Below the pieces are notes generated by a model, which was not told the origin of the DNA, did no database searches, and worked only from the letters and a program-made list of their open reading frames with translations. The position numbers and the translations under genes were made by a program. Of a stretch of 64,000 nucleotides of DNA, positions 33,263 through 45,030 are shown in pieces (positions within the stretch are counted from its first letter, which is position 1; every line of letters begins with the position of its first letter). Source of the stretch: Phyllostachys edulis (lineage: Eukaryota > Streptophyta > Magnoliopsida > Poales > Poaceae); NCBI GenBank assembly GCA_036346405.1, contig CM070553.1:69839686-69903685 (forward strand), given 5' to 3'.

Positions 33263-34372
33263 TGGGCGGGCAAGCCTTTGTAACTTTGTTGCTCATTTCT
33301 TCCTTGTCTCCCCCGTCTGGTTTTCTTTTTGCAAGACCTCCCCAGGAGCTCGTTGGGGGCTGTGCTTTGAGTTCTGGTTTTTCCTTTCTTGCTGAGTTGG
33401 TTTGTGTTCCTTGGAGTCTTTTGAAGTTCTTTGGCTTAGGGTAGTTTTGCTTATTTGGATTTCTTGCGAACGTCTAGATCACGAGTTTGAGGAGATCTTG
33501 GACCTAGCTCTCTCTACTGAAGGCTCTCCACTGCTTGACCAAGGCAAGCCACAGACCTCCCTTTGATCATTTTGAACCTAGTTTTGCTAATGTATTTTGG
33601 TTTTACTTATCATGCATGGCTATGTTTATGAGAAAATGGTTTGGGCTGTAGTTATTTGCCTACTTGTTGTTATGCCTCCTTCATACTTTGTCCCTAGCAT
33701 GTTGTTATGTTCACCTTGTGAGCCTTAGGGTGGATATTTAGTTGGTGTTCTTTGTTGTTGCCAACTTGGGGGCGTAGGTCTTTATAGCCTTGCTTAAGCG
33801 TGGTTCGGTCGTATCATGCTTCATCTCTAATAATCTTGACTAATGACTTATGAAATGTGTGGTTGGTGCCCTTTGTTGAGCGACTATGGTAGGATGCTTA
33901 AGGTGTGTTGACTATGGTGTGAGACCACTTGGTTAAAATTGTCTTTGCCAAGGTGGGTGGTCTTTTGGCATGGGTTAATACAAATTGTTTTGTTGAGGCA
34001 AGAAGGCAGGGAGTGAGTAGTGGGTGTTGTGCACACTTGGTTGTGGAAGTCTTGCCTTAGCACAATTAAGGACTTCACTTTGTGTCTGTTGAGCTGGGCC
34101 AAGCAGATTGCAACCACAAGATCATTTATGGGAATGGTCTAGGCTGAATAATTAGCAATGAGATGGCTTGGGGCTGTTGTGGTTGGCGTGTGATTAGTTG
34201 GCGCAAGAGGGCACCCCATAACCTGTGGATTTCTAGACCATAGGAGGATTGCGAAACCTTAGCGGGCGGCAGAGTCGGTTCAAAGCTTTGTAAAGGCCTT
34301 GCAGCGCTCTCTAGGCTGCTCACCTTAGGAAGTGAGCAAAGGTGGCCGGAACCCGTCCGCTAGAGATCGTGG

Positions 34373-34446
34373 ATTGTGGGTAAAGTTGTACACCTCTGCG
34401 AGTGAAAAATCTATTGAATAGCCAAGTCCTTGGTCATGGACATGCT
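34373..34446 (+). promoter_or_regulatory. Conserved LTR block M1, B2 LTR
   Basis: ATTGTGGGTAAAGTTGTACACC, CTATTGAATAGCC (one base lost from the palindrome), GGTCATGGACATGCTCG. Confidence 0.72.
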
Positions 34447-34857
34447 CGATGAAAATGGTGCAAGGGATAGTTGTTTCAAAATTTGTGCCCTTTGGACACT
34501 TGGTGAGATGCCTTGGCTTTGCCTCGAAGAGACCTTGGCGGCTCGGAGGGTCGGGGTTGGCTCGGTGGTGGTCGAGGCTGGTTCGGACCTCTGGAGTGGG
34601 TGCTCTAGGGTGGGTTTTGGGTGAGGACACAGCACGGTGTGACCAGACCTCCCCCATTGTTGTTGTGGATGTGAGTTGGTGCTCACTCCACATTTTCTTT
34701 ATCAAATGTATTATGTACTATTGTTTTTCCTTGCTGCTCTTCAATCTATTACTATTATTATTGTCCAAATCTTGCTTTTCGCAAAACTAACCATACAGCT
34801 CTCTATTGGTAAGCCTTTGCATGATTATTATTGCATAATTGCTCTCTGTGACTTCTT

Positions 34858-34876
34858 GAGTACATTCAAAGTACTC
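34858..34876 (+). promoter_or_regulatory. GAGTAC...GTACTC hairpin, B2 LTR
   Basis: GAGTAC-ATTCAAA-GTACTC. Downstream GACTATGAAGATGATCAAG encodes the same acidic DYEDDQ peptide as B1. Confidence 0.62.
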
Positions 34877-35546
34877 ATGGCTTAAGCCCTGTGTCCAGCG
34901 GACTATGAAGATGATCAAGTGCGAGGCGGTCTGAGACCTCTTTGAGGAGGAGTTCTTGACGACTAAGCTACCTAGGGCGTCCTCCACCCGACGGCTGTGG
35001 TGCTTGTTGGGATGGTGTGCTTTCGCTTTTGGTGTGGGAGCCTTAGAGCTCACAGTTGCGGTTGTAAGTCCTTCTTTGGTTTTGTAAGCCCTCGATGGCA
35101 GACCTCTTGTTAACAAGCTTGACCATAAGGTCCTATTATATAAAGTTTAATTTATGCCTTCATCTTTGTTTAACCTCGTGGTTGTGATATTAGCTTGTGT
35201 TCTTGTGTGAGCTAGCTCTGTTGTCACAGGACTAGCTCGGATGCCTGAGGCGGGACCTCTAGGATGTCCTCGGGACTTAACTTTGTGAGGTCTGCCGACC
35301 TCTCTTGTGATGTCCGAGAGGTGCTACTGAGGGGTTGCCGGCCAAGACCTCGGGAGGACTTAAAGACCTCTGGGAGGTCGATGTGAGCCAAGACCTCGAG
35401 AGGTCTGAAGACCTCTGGGAGGTCTGGCAGACCTCCTCGGGAATGCACCATGCGCGGCTACCACTCCTTTACATGGTGGCTCCATAGCGTAAAAAAAAAC
35501 GGTCCTCTCGGACCTCCCGCGGTGCATCACAGGGTGGGACGTCACA

Positions 35547-36058
35547 CATCCTCACCGTTGACCTTCGTTGATCTCCAAGCATCCTGCACAACAATAGACA
35601 AAGAAATCAATTCTGGGAACAAGTTCTTCACAACTTGACCCACGTTAGCCAAAACATGCATCATGCAACATATATGCACTGAAGCTCATAAACTTGACCT
35701 ATCCCAAAGTCAAAACTCGAAAATGGCCGACAATCGCAACACAATCGGCACAACCGCCGTGTTACCAGCGGTACTACCGCCTTCTTGTCGTCGTCGCGCT
35801 CAAAAAACGTCGGTCGTCTTTGCTTCATAATGAAGACCAGAACTTCCAAAACATCTTCTCTGAAATTAAGCTACCTCCATCTACCAATCGGTATAACCGC
35901 GATCCGGTACTACTGCCACACAACTTGCGGTCGTACCGTTCTGCGGTCGTACCGCCCTTTAAACGCCGGTTCTACCGAAAATCCCAACATTTGCTGAAAA
36001 CTCGAATTTCAACAAAACTCAAATGCTATTGTCAAGTGTCTCATCACCTAAGATCATG
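35547..36058. other. Unassigned sequence right of B2
   Basis: About 510 bp that matches none of the LTR families here. It contains repeated GCGGTCGTACCG and GCGGTACTACCGCC words between 35770 and 35960. No frame shows a known domain. It may be the original target of B2 or part of another degraded transposable element. Confidence 0.5.
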
Positions 36059-37644
36059 AGTATATCCCCATGATATGCACACAAGCAAGTCTAGAGGATG
36101 TCCTAAAGGCAAAGAGGTCTTTAGGACAAGGAGGTCCTGAAGACAAAGGGGAGGTCTTGAGGACAGGGGGTCCTAAAAGACAGCAGGGAGGTCCGAAGAG
36201 AAAAGGGAAAGTGAGGAGGTCTAAACCATCAGGGAGGTCCAAACACAAGGAAACTCTGAACCTACGAGGAGGTCCTGATCAAAGGAGAAAACCGTGACCA
36301 AGAGGGTGACCCTGAATCACAAGAGTGGTCCTGGCAAAGGACCAACGGGAGGTCCAGAGGACCAAAGGGGTCCTGCGGCAAAGTGGTCTGGAGGCCAAGG
36401 TTAACCAAGGGGGTGGTCTCTACAAAAAGACCAACAAGGACTAGAAGGGAGGTCTTTGCAAAAAGGGTTAACAAAGAAGGTCACATCCAAAGAGGGAAGG
36501 TTGTGGCCTAAAAGGGGAGATCCTGACCATAGGAGATGATCTGGACCAGGAGGGTGGTCTTTACAAAAAGAACAGCAAGGATCGAGGAGGTGGTCTTTGC
36601 AAAATAGCCAAGAAGAGGTCCTGGGAACAAAAGAAAAATGCGCTGCAAAGCAGGGTTGTCCGATCAAGATCGGATGGCTCAAATAGTCTTGGCGCTGTGA
36701 AGAGAAAAAAGAGTTGACGGGGCGCGGTTCAAAGAAGGACGAGGAGATCAGAACCAAGGGCAGGTCCTGACCACGAGATCTACAAGGAGAGGTCCTGGAC
36801 GGTTAAGATCTCACAAGGGGAGGTCCTAACGGTCAGGATCGAAAGCAAGGGGAGGTCCTGACGGTTAGATCTCTCAAAGGAGATCCCAACGGTCAAGATC
36901 TGAACAAGAGGAGGTCTGAGCGGTTAAGATCTCCAAAGGGAGGTCCCAGCAGTCGAGATCTAACATGGGGAGGTGCGAGCAGTTAAGATCTCCAAGGGAG
37001 GTCCTAACGGTCGAGATCTAACAAGGGGAGATGCGAGCGGTTAAGATCTCCAAAGGAGGTCCTAACGGTCGAGATCTAACAAGGGGAGGTGCGAGCAGTT
37101 AAGATCTCCAAAGGGAGGTCCTAGCAGTCGAGATCTAACAAGGGAGGTGCGAACAGTTAAGATCTCCAAAGGGAGGTCCTAGCAGTCGAGATCTAACAAG
37201 GGGAGAATGCGAGCAGTTAAGAAGATTCAAACCAACAAAGGAAGTCTAGATTAAAAGAGATGGAAAGATCCAAGCTCAAAGGAGGTCCAAGAACTCTAAG
37301 GAGGTCCTACGAACCCAGAGGAGGTCCAAGGGACCCAAAGGAGGTCCTATGAACACAGAGGAGGTCCAAAGGACACAAGGGCAGACCAAATAAACAAAGG
37401 GGAAGGTCCAAGCCCCAAGGGACTTAGGGAGGTCCGATTGGACGCGGGGAGATCAAAGGGAGCTCCATAAGGGCACAGGGAGGTCCATATGGGCACGGGG
37501 AGTTCAAATGAACGTTGACAGGTCCACGGGGAGGTCCAAACAAAGAAAGAGGTCTAGATCAAGGAGATCTTGACAGAGACGGACATTTAGGCCAAAGGGA
37601 GGTCTAAACACAAAGAGATTCAAACCAACAAAGAGGAGGTATGG
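36059..37644 (-). mobile_element. Diverged family-B-like LTR fragment, reverse orientation
   Basis: GGAGGTC words are dense on the plus strand, the reverse of B LTRs. AGAGATTCAAACCAACAAAG (37616-37635) is the reversed counterpart of the sequence near 7575-7605 in B1, and the tandem array corresponds to the reversed array. Both LTR ends are missing. It is more diverged than B1-B3. The right edge is the start of the B3 LTR. Confidence 0.65.
36770..37215 (-). repeat. ~58-bp tandem repeat, ~7 copies, in reversed B-like fragment
   Basis: Unit: GGTTAAGATCTCCAAAGGGAGGTCC, then AACGGTCGAGATCTAACAAGG plus GGAGGT. It is the reverse counterpart of the composite unit in B2. Confidence 0.75.
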
Positions 37645-40600
37645 TGTAACGCCCCGTTTCTCTTAAGTTTCTTGCCTAGTTTTCAAAATAAAAGTAACCA
37701 TTTGGCTTTATTGAGAACCCAAAGCTTAACCTGATATTTTGAAAATTGGGAGAGTTCAACTGGAATTAATCAAACCTTAACTAAGCTCTTTGTTGGTGTT
37801 CCTTGCTGGTTGTAGTTCTCTGTTGTGTCTTTGCTGCCCTTGGGCTGTTGGTTCTCCGAAGCCTCTCTGTGTGCCCCTGACTTGTCTCTTCTCTCTTAGC
37901 TTCCTTTCTTGGTTTGAATCTCTTTGAGATCTAGACCTCTCTCTCATTTCCCCCTCTGTTAGGACCTCTCCCGTGCTTCGGGTTTTTCCTGTTAAGGACC
38001 CAGCTCAGGTTTGCGTTTCTAAACATCTTTGGTCTCTCCAAGCCACGCTTGGCTTTGCTTCTTTTGGATCTCCCCGTGGACTTCTCCACGCTCTCTTGGA
38101 ACCCCTGAGCTCTCTTGGGCGCTGCAGAGTTTCTCTGGACCTCCCAGTGCCCCTTTTGGGACCTTCCCAGACCTCCTCGTGGCTATTTGGACCTCCCTTG
38201 TGTTCAAATAGACCTCCCTCTGTCCCTGCAGACCTTTCTGTGTCCTACGGACCTCCTCAGTGTCCTTTAGGACCTCCCCTTGTTGAGATCTGGCCGTTAG
38301 GACCTCCTCTCTGGAGATCCTAGCCGTACAGACCTCCCCTTGTTGAGATCTGGCCGTTAGGACCTCCTCTCTAGAGATCCTAGCCGTCCAGGTCCTCCCT
38401 TCGTTGGATCCAAAGGTCCAGACCTCCTTAGCACTTGGACCCATCTTTGACTCTCGTGGCTATATCGCTTGAGGCTTTGCCTCCCTCATCTAGGACCGTC
38501 CGATGCTGTTCAGATGGCCCGATCCTAAGGGCACGTTAGCTTGGTCCGAACGTTCCTTTCCCTTCTGGACCGCCCGATTCCAATCGAACGGCTTTGCTTT
38601 GCTGCGTGTTTTCCTTTGTTTCCAGGACCTCCTCCTGGTTGTTTTGCAAAGACCACCTCCCCGGTCCTTGCTGGTCTTTTGTAAAGACCACCCTCCTAAC
38701 CTTGAATATTCCTGTTGGTCAGGACCTCCCTGCACCCTTTGATCTGGACCGTTGAGGTCCTCCCTTTGAGATCTTGACCGTTAGATCTCCCTTTGGAGAT
38801 CTACTCGTCGGACCTCCTGCACCCTTTGATCTGGACCGTTGAGGTCCTCCCCTTTGAGATCTTGACCGTTAGATCTCCCTTTTGGAGATCTACTCGTCAG
38901 GACCTCCCTGCACCCTTTGATTTGGACCGTTGAGGTCCTCCCCTTTGAGATCTTGACCGTTAGATCTCCCTTTTGGAGATCTACTCGTCAGGACCTCCCT
39001 GCACCCTTTGATCTGGACCGTTGAGGTCCTCCCCTTGAAATCTTGACACTTAGGCCTCCCTTGTGCAGATCTAAGTGTCAGGACCTCCTCGTTGTGAGCT
39101 TTGAGGACCTCTTGTCTAGGACCTCCTCTTGAGTCCTTGGACCTCCTGTCCAGGACCTCCCCCTCTGAGTGTCTTGGACCTCTTGCTCAGGACCTCACAG
39201 TGGCCTTTGGCGGGGATGACCCTTGCGGTGGGGCAACCTCTTTGACCAGTGGTGCACCCTTTTGACTGGCCCCACTTGCCAGCCTCTCTCCACCTTGTAA
39301 TTATTGCTCTTGCCTTAGAACTGCATGCGCATTTAATAGGTGTCGGGTCACATTAAATGCAACACATCTGAGTACTTTTTTCAATTCTTTTAGGGCAAGC
39401 CACGCCCTAGTTGTCCCGATTGCCTACCGTCCTTTGAGTTTTCCTTGTGGTGCACACTACCAACTCGGCTATATATAGCACGGCGGGCAAGCCTTTCTAA
39501 CTTTGTTGCTCTTTTCTTCCTTGTCTCCCCTTTGGTTTCCTTCTTGCATAAGACCTCATGAGGAGCTCTTTGAGGTGTCTTTGAGTTTCTTGGTTTTCCT
39601 TCGTCTTTGAGTTGGTTTGTGTTCCTTGGAGTCTTTTGAAGTTCTTTGGCTTAGGGTGGTTTATGCTTATTTGGTTTTCTTCTTGACGTGTAGATCACGA
39701 GATTGAGGAGATCTTGGACCCGACTCTCTCTCTTGAAGGCTCTCCACTACTTGACCAAGGCAAGCCACAGACCTCGTTTGATCATCTTGAACCTAGTTTT
39801 GCAAATGTATTTCGGTTTTACTTTATCATGCATGGCTATGTTTATAAGAAAAAGGTTTGGGCTGTAGTTACTTGCCTACTTGCTGTTATGCCTCCTTCAT
39901 ACTTTGTCCCTATCATGTTGTCATGATTCTCCTGGTGAACCTTAAGGTGGATATTTAGTTGGTGTTCTTTGTTATTTGCCAACATGGGGTCGTGAGTCTT
40001 TATAGCTTTGCTTAAGCGTGGTTCGATGCGTGTCATGCTTCGTCTCTAATAATCTTGGTTAATGTCTTATGAAATGTGTGGTTGGTGCCCTTTGTTGAGC
40101 GACTATGGCGGGGCGCCTAAGTCATGTTGACTATGGTGTGAGATCACTTGGTTAAAAACTATTGTGCCAAGACTGGGTGGTCTTTTGGCATGGGTTAATG
40201 CAAATGGTTTTGCTGAGGCAAGAAGGTAGAGAGTGAGTAGTGGGTGCTATGCACAGCTGGGTTTGTGGAAGTCTTGCCTTAGCACAATTAAGGACTTCAC
40301 TTTGTGTGCATTGGTGGGCCAAGCAGTTGCAACCACAAGATCATTTTATGGGAATGGTGCAGGCTGAATAATTAGCAATGAGATGGCTTGGGCTGTTGTG
40401 GTTGGCGTGTGATTCGTTGGCGCAAGAGGGGCACCCATAACCTATGATTTCTAGACCACGGAGGGGATTACGAAACCTTAGCGGGCAGCCGAGTCAGTTC
40501 AAAGCTTTGTAAAGGCCTTGCCGCGCTCTCTAGACTGCTCACCTTCGAAATTGAGCAAGGGTGACCGGAACCCGTCCCGCTAGAGAGATCGTGGATTGTG

Positions 40601-40656
40601 GGTAAAGTTGTACACCTCTGCGGAGTGTAAAATCTATTCGAATAGCCAAGTCCTTG
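37645..40656 (+). mobile_element. Family B LTR (B3), 5' three kilobases, cut by A2
   Basis: Starts TGTAACGCCCC, preceded by TATGG and not by a B-type PPT, so it is a 5' or solo LTR inserted in the reversed fragment. It contains two composite tandem units (38270-38400), four ~88-bp repeats (38735-39030), a TATA box (39466-39479) and the first half of M1. Element A2 begins at 40657, inside M1. The remainder must lie beyond the right window edge. Confidence 0.88.
40594..40656 (+). promoter_or_regulatory. M1 block of B3, truncated by A2 insertion
   Basis: ATTGTGGGTAAAGTTGTACACC and CTATTCGAATAGCCAAGTCCTTG, then abruptly TGTAACATCCC of A2. Confidence 0.75.
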
Positions 40657-41408
40657 TGTAACATCCCAAATGTATAATTAGGGTTATTCAAGCATAATTA
40701 TATGTGTAGAAATTAAAACTTTTTCTCACATCTTGAAAAACCCTAAAATCTCATGTGATTCTTGTCCAAGAGTTGTGTAATCCAAAAACACAAAGCTCTT
40801 GTTGACCAAAAGTCAAATTCATTTTCCATCCATCTTAAATCTTGTGCCAATCAATTGGAAATATTTTCCCTTGGTCCAAAAACTGATGTGGGACCCTCTG
40901 AAAAATATCATGAGTTATAACACTTGTTGATAATTTTTGGAGGCAAAACAATCCTTTAAACAACCTTCATGAATTTCCTGAGAAAAATGCAGTGCATAAT
41001 AACCTCTGAAAATTTTATGCACGGTTAAGCTCATTGTCGGCAAGCTCTGTAAAAATTTCATGAATTTTGGAGTTGAAATGCTATCCCAAACAATTCTGTT
41101 AAGTCTCAATTGTTAGAAACTAAATTTAAAGCCTACTTGTTCCTTGGGCTAGCCATGTTCAAGCCGGTCCAGCCCAACCATGTCTGCACCTCGTGAGACC
41201 TCATCTCCACCTTGATCAGTCGTAGGCTGTTGGATCTACATCCAACCGCCACGACCTCCTCTCAGTCAACACTGCAAGGACCTCCCATCCTTGTCTGGTC
41301 ATAGCCCTTGGATTAACATCCAACCGCCACGACCTCCCCGGCTTTCAAACCTCAAAAACCACCTTCCACCTTGTTGAGGTCTTGGCCCTTGGATTCAAGA
41401 TCCACGAT
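40657..41408 (+). mobile_element. A2 5' LTR, first part
   Basis: TGTAACATCCCAAATGT start, collinear with A1 354-1220. It is broken inside a palindromic unit by element C at 41409. Confidence 0.9.
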
Positions 41409-42149
41409 TGTAACAGCCCCAATTTTAATAAACAGTAATTATATGCATTTTTATATTATAATTGTTATTTACGAGCATGTGCATAAATTATGCATTAGAA
41501 AATTTTAAAATCAAATGTAAATCTCTAAATTCAAACTAAAGCCACAAAAGAAATTTCAAATAAATGTTCATAAGATCTCTGGAAAATAATTTATTTAAAA
41601 ACTAGAATAATTATCATGAATTAATATAATTTTTCCCAAATTTTTGGGACTAAATTCAAACCATAGAAAATTCAAACACACATCTATAACATACACTAAA
41701 TTTGAATTTATATTATACAAAATATTATATGAACAGTAAGGTTTAATAATTTTTATAAACACTAGACTATCCCAGAACCCACCTAAATTAGTTCAGAATG
41801 TTACAAATTTTATTTCTATTTTTAAACCCTCGGTCAAAGTAAGGATTGGAAATTAGAATCTCGGTCAATTTAGACCCAAACTAGTTGGTACTGTGCATAG
41901 GACTCGAGTCCGACCCAGCCTATTGACTCGGTGGAGTCCACTAAAGCGTCCGACCGCACCCAACGCGTAGAGACCGTTAGATTGAAGATCAACGGCCCAA
42001 ATCCCGTCACTTTCGGATGGTCCGAACATCTCTACTAATCTGGACCATCCATCCATGATCGTCTTGGTTCGCATTTAACCACACCAAGCCAGTCACTGTT
42101 TAACCCAAGCTCAATCGACCGCGCCACTCTTTTATTTCGCTGACTCGCG

Positions 42150-43100
42150 GGCCCCACTCCTGTGGGTTGTCTTCTTCCTCGGCCGCGGCCTTGCCATGCC
42201 ACGCCTTCCCGCCCGCTTCTTTGCACCGGGACACGCCCACACCTCTGTCGAAGCAAGCTTGTAGATGTGCCATGCCACCCCCATCTCGTAGCTTCTTGGC
42301 TTTCATCCATAGGAGCAGCCCTCACCTGTTCCTCTCTTTTCTCAATTCGGTTAACACCCCCAGGCAGCCTTCCTTTCCATTCTTCCCCCAAATTCCCCTT
42401 CTTCCCCAAAAACCTCATTCTCCCCTTCTCCTATTCGATGGCGCCACCACCATGCCGCCCCTCCCCGCCACCAACCGCGGCTCCCCTGCTCCATGGCGCT
42501 GGCTCCTTGGTCGCCGCCTCCTCCATGGCCGCCGCCACCCCCCCAGTCACTGTCATTGCCTCCCTCTGCGCCTCCGTGGGCCTCCGCCACACCCATCTAC
42601 CCGGCCTCCACTCCCACCTCGCCGCCGTCGTTGCCTCCGGCCACCCGCTCCTCCGCGCCTGGATGGACAACATCGCCCACCGCCTGGCTCCTCCCCGTCC
42701 AACCTGCCGCTTTTTCTTCTCTCCGCTGGCCCGCGCTGCAGCCTGCCTCGCCACGGCTCCGAGTCCTTGTGTCTTGGCCGTGCGCCACCTCCTCGATGCC
42801 ACCGCCCCCTCGCTCACACCGCATCCCTCCTTCGCATACTGCCGCTGCACCCTGCCAGGCCACGCCGTCGCTCCGGTGGCGCCCAGCCCGGGTCAGCACG
42901 CCCCCAAGCGCCACCCCAGCTCCCCTTCTTTAGCCTCCACCCCCTCCGCGCGTCGTCGCCGGGTCGCCAAAACCGCCGCGCCTCCGGCTCCCTGAGTCCG
43001 CCACCCTCCTCCACGCCGTTGGTCCGGCTGCTCTGCCCCAGATCCACTCGGCTCCTGTCCACTCCAGAGCTTCCCCGCCGAGGTCGTCGCCTTCCGCTAC
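42150..43100 (+). other. GC-rich proline/alanine-rich block upstream of the captured gene (5' LTR copy)
   Basis: A sharp switch from AT-rich LTR to very GC-rich, C-biased sequence with open frames up to 351 codons in several frames on both strands (for example 42167-43222 and 42162-42995). Open frames on both strands are expected from base composition alone. The block may be the 5' UTR and first exon of the captured gene, since its end encodes AFRYW, the expected start of the EDR1 region. I do not recognise a protein in the rest. Confidence 0.5.
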
Positions 43101-44545
43101 TGGATTTGTTCGTGCTTCACAGAGTTTCAATGCCCTTAGCTATGACGACAAAATCTTGGATGGTTTCTATAACATTTGTGTCATTGGGGACCAGCCCATA
43201 TTGGCAATCATACCCTCCCTGATGGAACTGTAAGAACAACCTTTTTCACATGGAGCCAAAAGCAGTGTCTTGGTCAGCGAGCACAAGACTCGAGCTTGTA
43301 GAATTTGGAGCGAAGGCATTCATCATGGTGTGGAGTTTAAACTCGAAAACCTCGAGAGGTTGTTGTCGCATTTTGGTTAAGAGACTAGCTATCTTAGTTG
43401 CGAACTTCATGGGTGGACCGGTGTTTGATCCGAAAGCATGCTATTGAAGTACGAGAATATGAGCGACTCACCGAGAGCTAGTATAAGAAGTGCGATTATG
43501 CCTCTTGGCCGACTAACAATTGGTGCGGCTCGTCACCGTCTTGCTGCTCTTTAAGGTTTTGGTCGACAACCTTGTTGTTCGATGTCTACTAATTAAAGGA
43601 AGGCGTTACCTTTGGATCGGATGATGGAGCCTTGAACATTGTGAAATTTAATGATGGAAGGGAGTACATTGTCGATCTCATGTCGGATCTTTGGTACTCT
43701 TATTTCTTGAGATAAGCAGACTTGGGTAGAGAATTTGAAGAAAGTTTATTTGCAAATAATCGCCAAGTTAATAAAGATGACGAGAACACTTTCGGTTGGG
43801 GTCTTCTTTTAGTGAACCTTCAAGTTACGTGTATGGTTCTTTTGAGAACGAGTCACTTGAAAAAGGATCCACACCTAGCAACACGGGCATTCGATCCTTA
43901 TGGCGCAACTCTTGGCGGGCGGCAACCAAGGATCTGTGCAATCAAGTTCATTAGGGAACTACCGGTTAGCACATGTGCAAGTGAAAATTTGCCTATTATT
44001 CATGAATATAGAAATCTGAGACCAGATCCTTTGTGAAGAACAAAGAAAAGTCAATTGCAACAAATAATTAGTCATCAAGTTCACCTTTGTCTTCCGAGGT
44101 GGGCGATGCTCAAATTGTCACGGAGGATGAAAGTGAAAGATGTCTCGAGTATATGATTAGTCTTTGCAAAGAGAACCCCCAATTAGTGAGAAGATCCATG
44201 CGAATTGCTTGAAAATGGAGTTGTGCCACCACGACTTGTTTTCGAAGAATCTAGGAACAACCAAAAGACCTTATTGTGTACAACACATCTCTGTTTCAAG
44301 CGAAAGCGAAATGATAAAGAGGATGAATGAGCTTGAATCCACACACATCTTGATCATGGTCATGGTTGTTCATTGCTACATCATCACGGACATGAACTCC
44401 AAACAAAGGTTGTTCCTTATCGGATGCCTCTGGATCTTAAGTCTATCCAAGGATTGGGTATTTACCATCCCTCGGATTTCCGGGATAGCACCAATCCCTC
44501 TTTACCTATGTATGAACCATCTGCACTTTTACTTGTGCACATTTA
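43078..44545 (+). pseudogene. Captured EDR1/SIS8-type Raf-like MAPKKK N-terminal fragment (5' LTR copy)
   Basis: The same fragment as in the 3' LTR (51070-52549), with many more frame breaks. Recognisable pieces: NALSYDDKILDGFYNICVIG (from 43129), LAILVANFMGGPVFDP, LGRLTIG, IVKFNDGREYIVDLMS, then ENESLEKGSTPSN in shifted frames. The LARHRALLFKVL block is broken by an extra CTTG near 43540. In known proteins this region is the regulatory N-terminus of CTR1/EDR1-like kinases. No kinase domain follows, so no kinase activity is possible. Confidence 0.87.
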
Positions 44546-44559
44546 GAGCAGCAAATCCT

Positions 44560-45030
44560 TCTTCTGAAATCTGCCCTGTTTTCGGTTTTTGCTAAAAACC
44601 TGATACTGTAGCTAACTGAAACTCCATTCCAGTTTTTGCTGCTATTGCTGGGCAGGCCGACAGTCTATATCATGAGTTAGCCCTCCATTTCTTCTAGTAA
44701 AGTCTATAAGTAATAAGTTAGACTTTGAACTTCATTAACTTGTGATTTGTAGAAATCAGCAAACCTTTCTCTTAATCTGTCTCACTTTCAGTTTCAACAC
44801 CTGAAACTGTAGCAAAACTGAACCAACCTCTCATTTCTCCAAAAACTGGTTAGTAAGTTTGTAAGTATTAAACTCAACTTTTAGCTATACTAATTTAGCT
44901 TTAAATTAAACCCAAAAATAATACTTTACTCACAATATTTGAAGCAGCCCACTCTTCTTTTTGCCCTGTTTTCAGTTTGCTCTAAATCTGAAATTGTAAT
45001 TCTAGATTGGACTTTAAATTGTGACAGCTA
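44560..45030 (+). repeat. Diverged internal repeats in C LTR
   Basis: Three related segments of about 60 bp near 44571, 44778 and 44965 share CCTGTTTTCGG/CAGTTT, CTGAAACTGTAGC and AACTGAA words. They recur at 52593, 52800 and 52987 in the 3' LTR. They look like old duplications within the LTR. Confidence 0.5.

Larger units (their letters stand above)
31150..35546 (+). mobile_element. 3' LTR of old element B2 (~4.4 kb)
   Basis: Starts TGTAGCGTCCG and ends GGGACGTCACA. It is collinear with B1 LTRs but more diverged, consistent with B2 being the older host element. It has its own composite tandem array (31790-32220), TATA box (33249-33262), M1 (34373-34446), hairpin (34858-34876) and terminal palindromes (35345-35440). 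Confidence 0.9.

Noticed and set aside
36059..37644. New LTR family
   Set aside because: Reversed, it shares words and array structure with family B LTRs. It is better explained as an old diverged B-like fragment.
42167..43222. 351-codon open frame as a real gene
   Set aside because: It lies in very GC-rich sequence with overlapping long frames on both strands, has no domain, and its frame is not kept in the second LTR copy (50317-51234).
43078..44545. Two independent MAPKKK genes (this and 51070-52549)
   Set aside because: They are the same fragment duplicated by the LTRs of one element. Both lack the kinase domain and carry the same stop codon.
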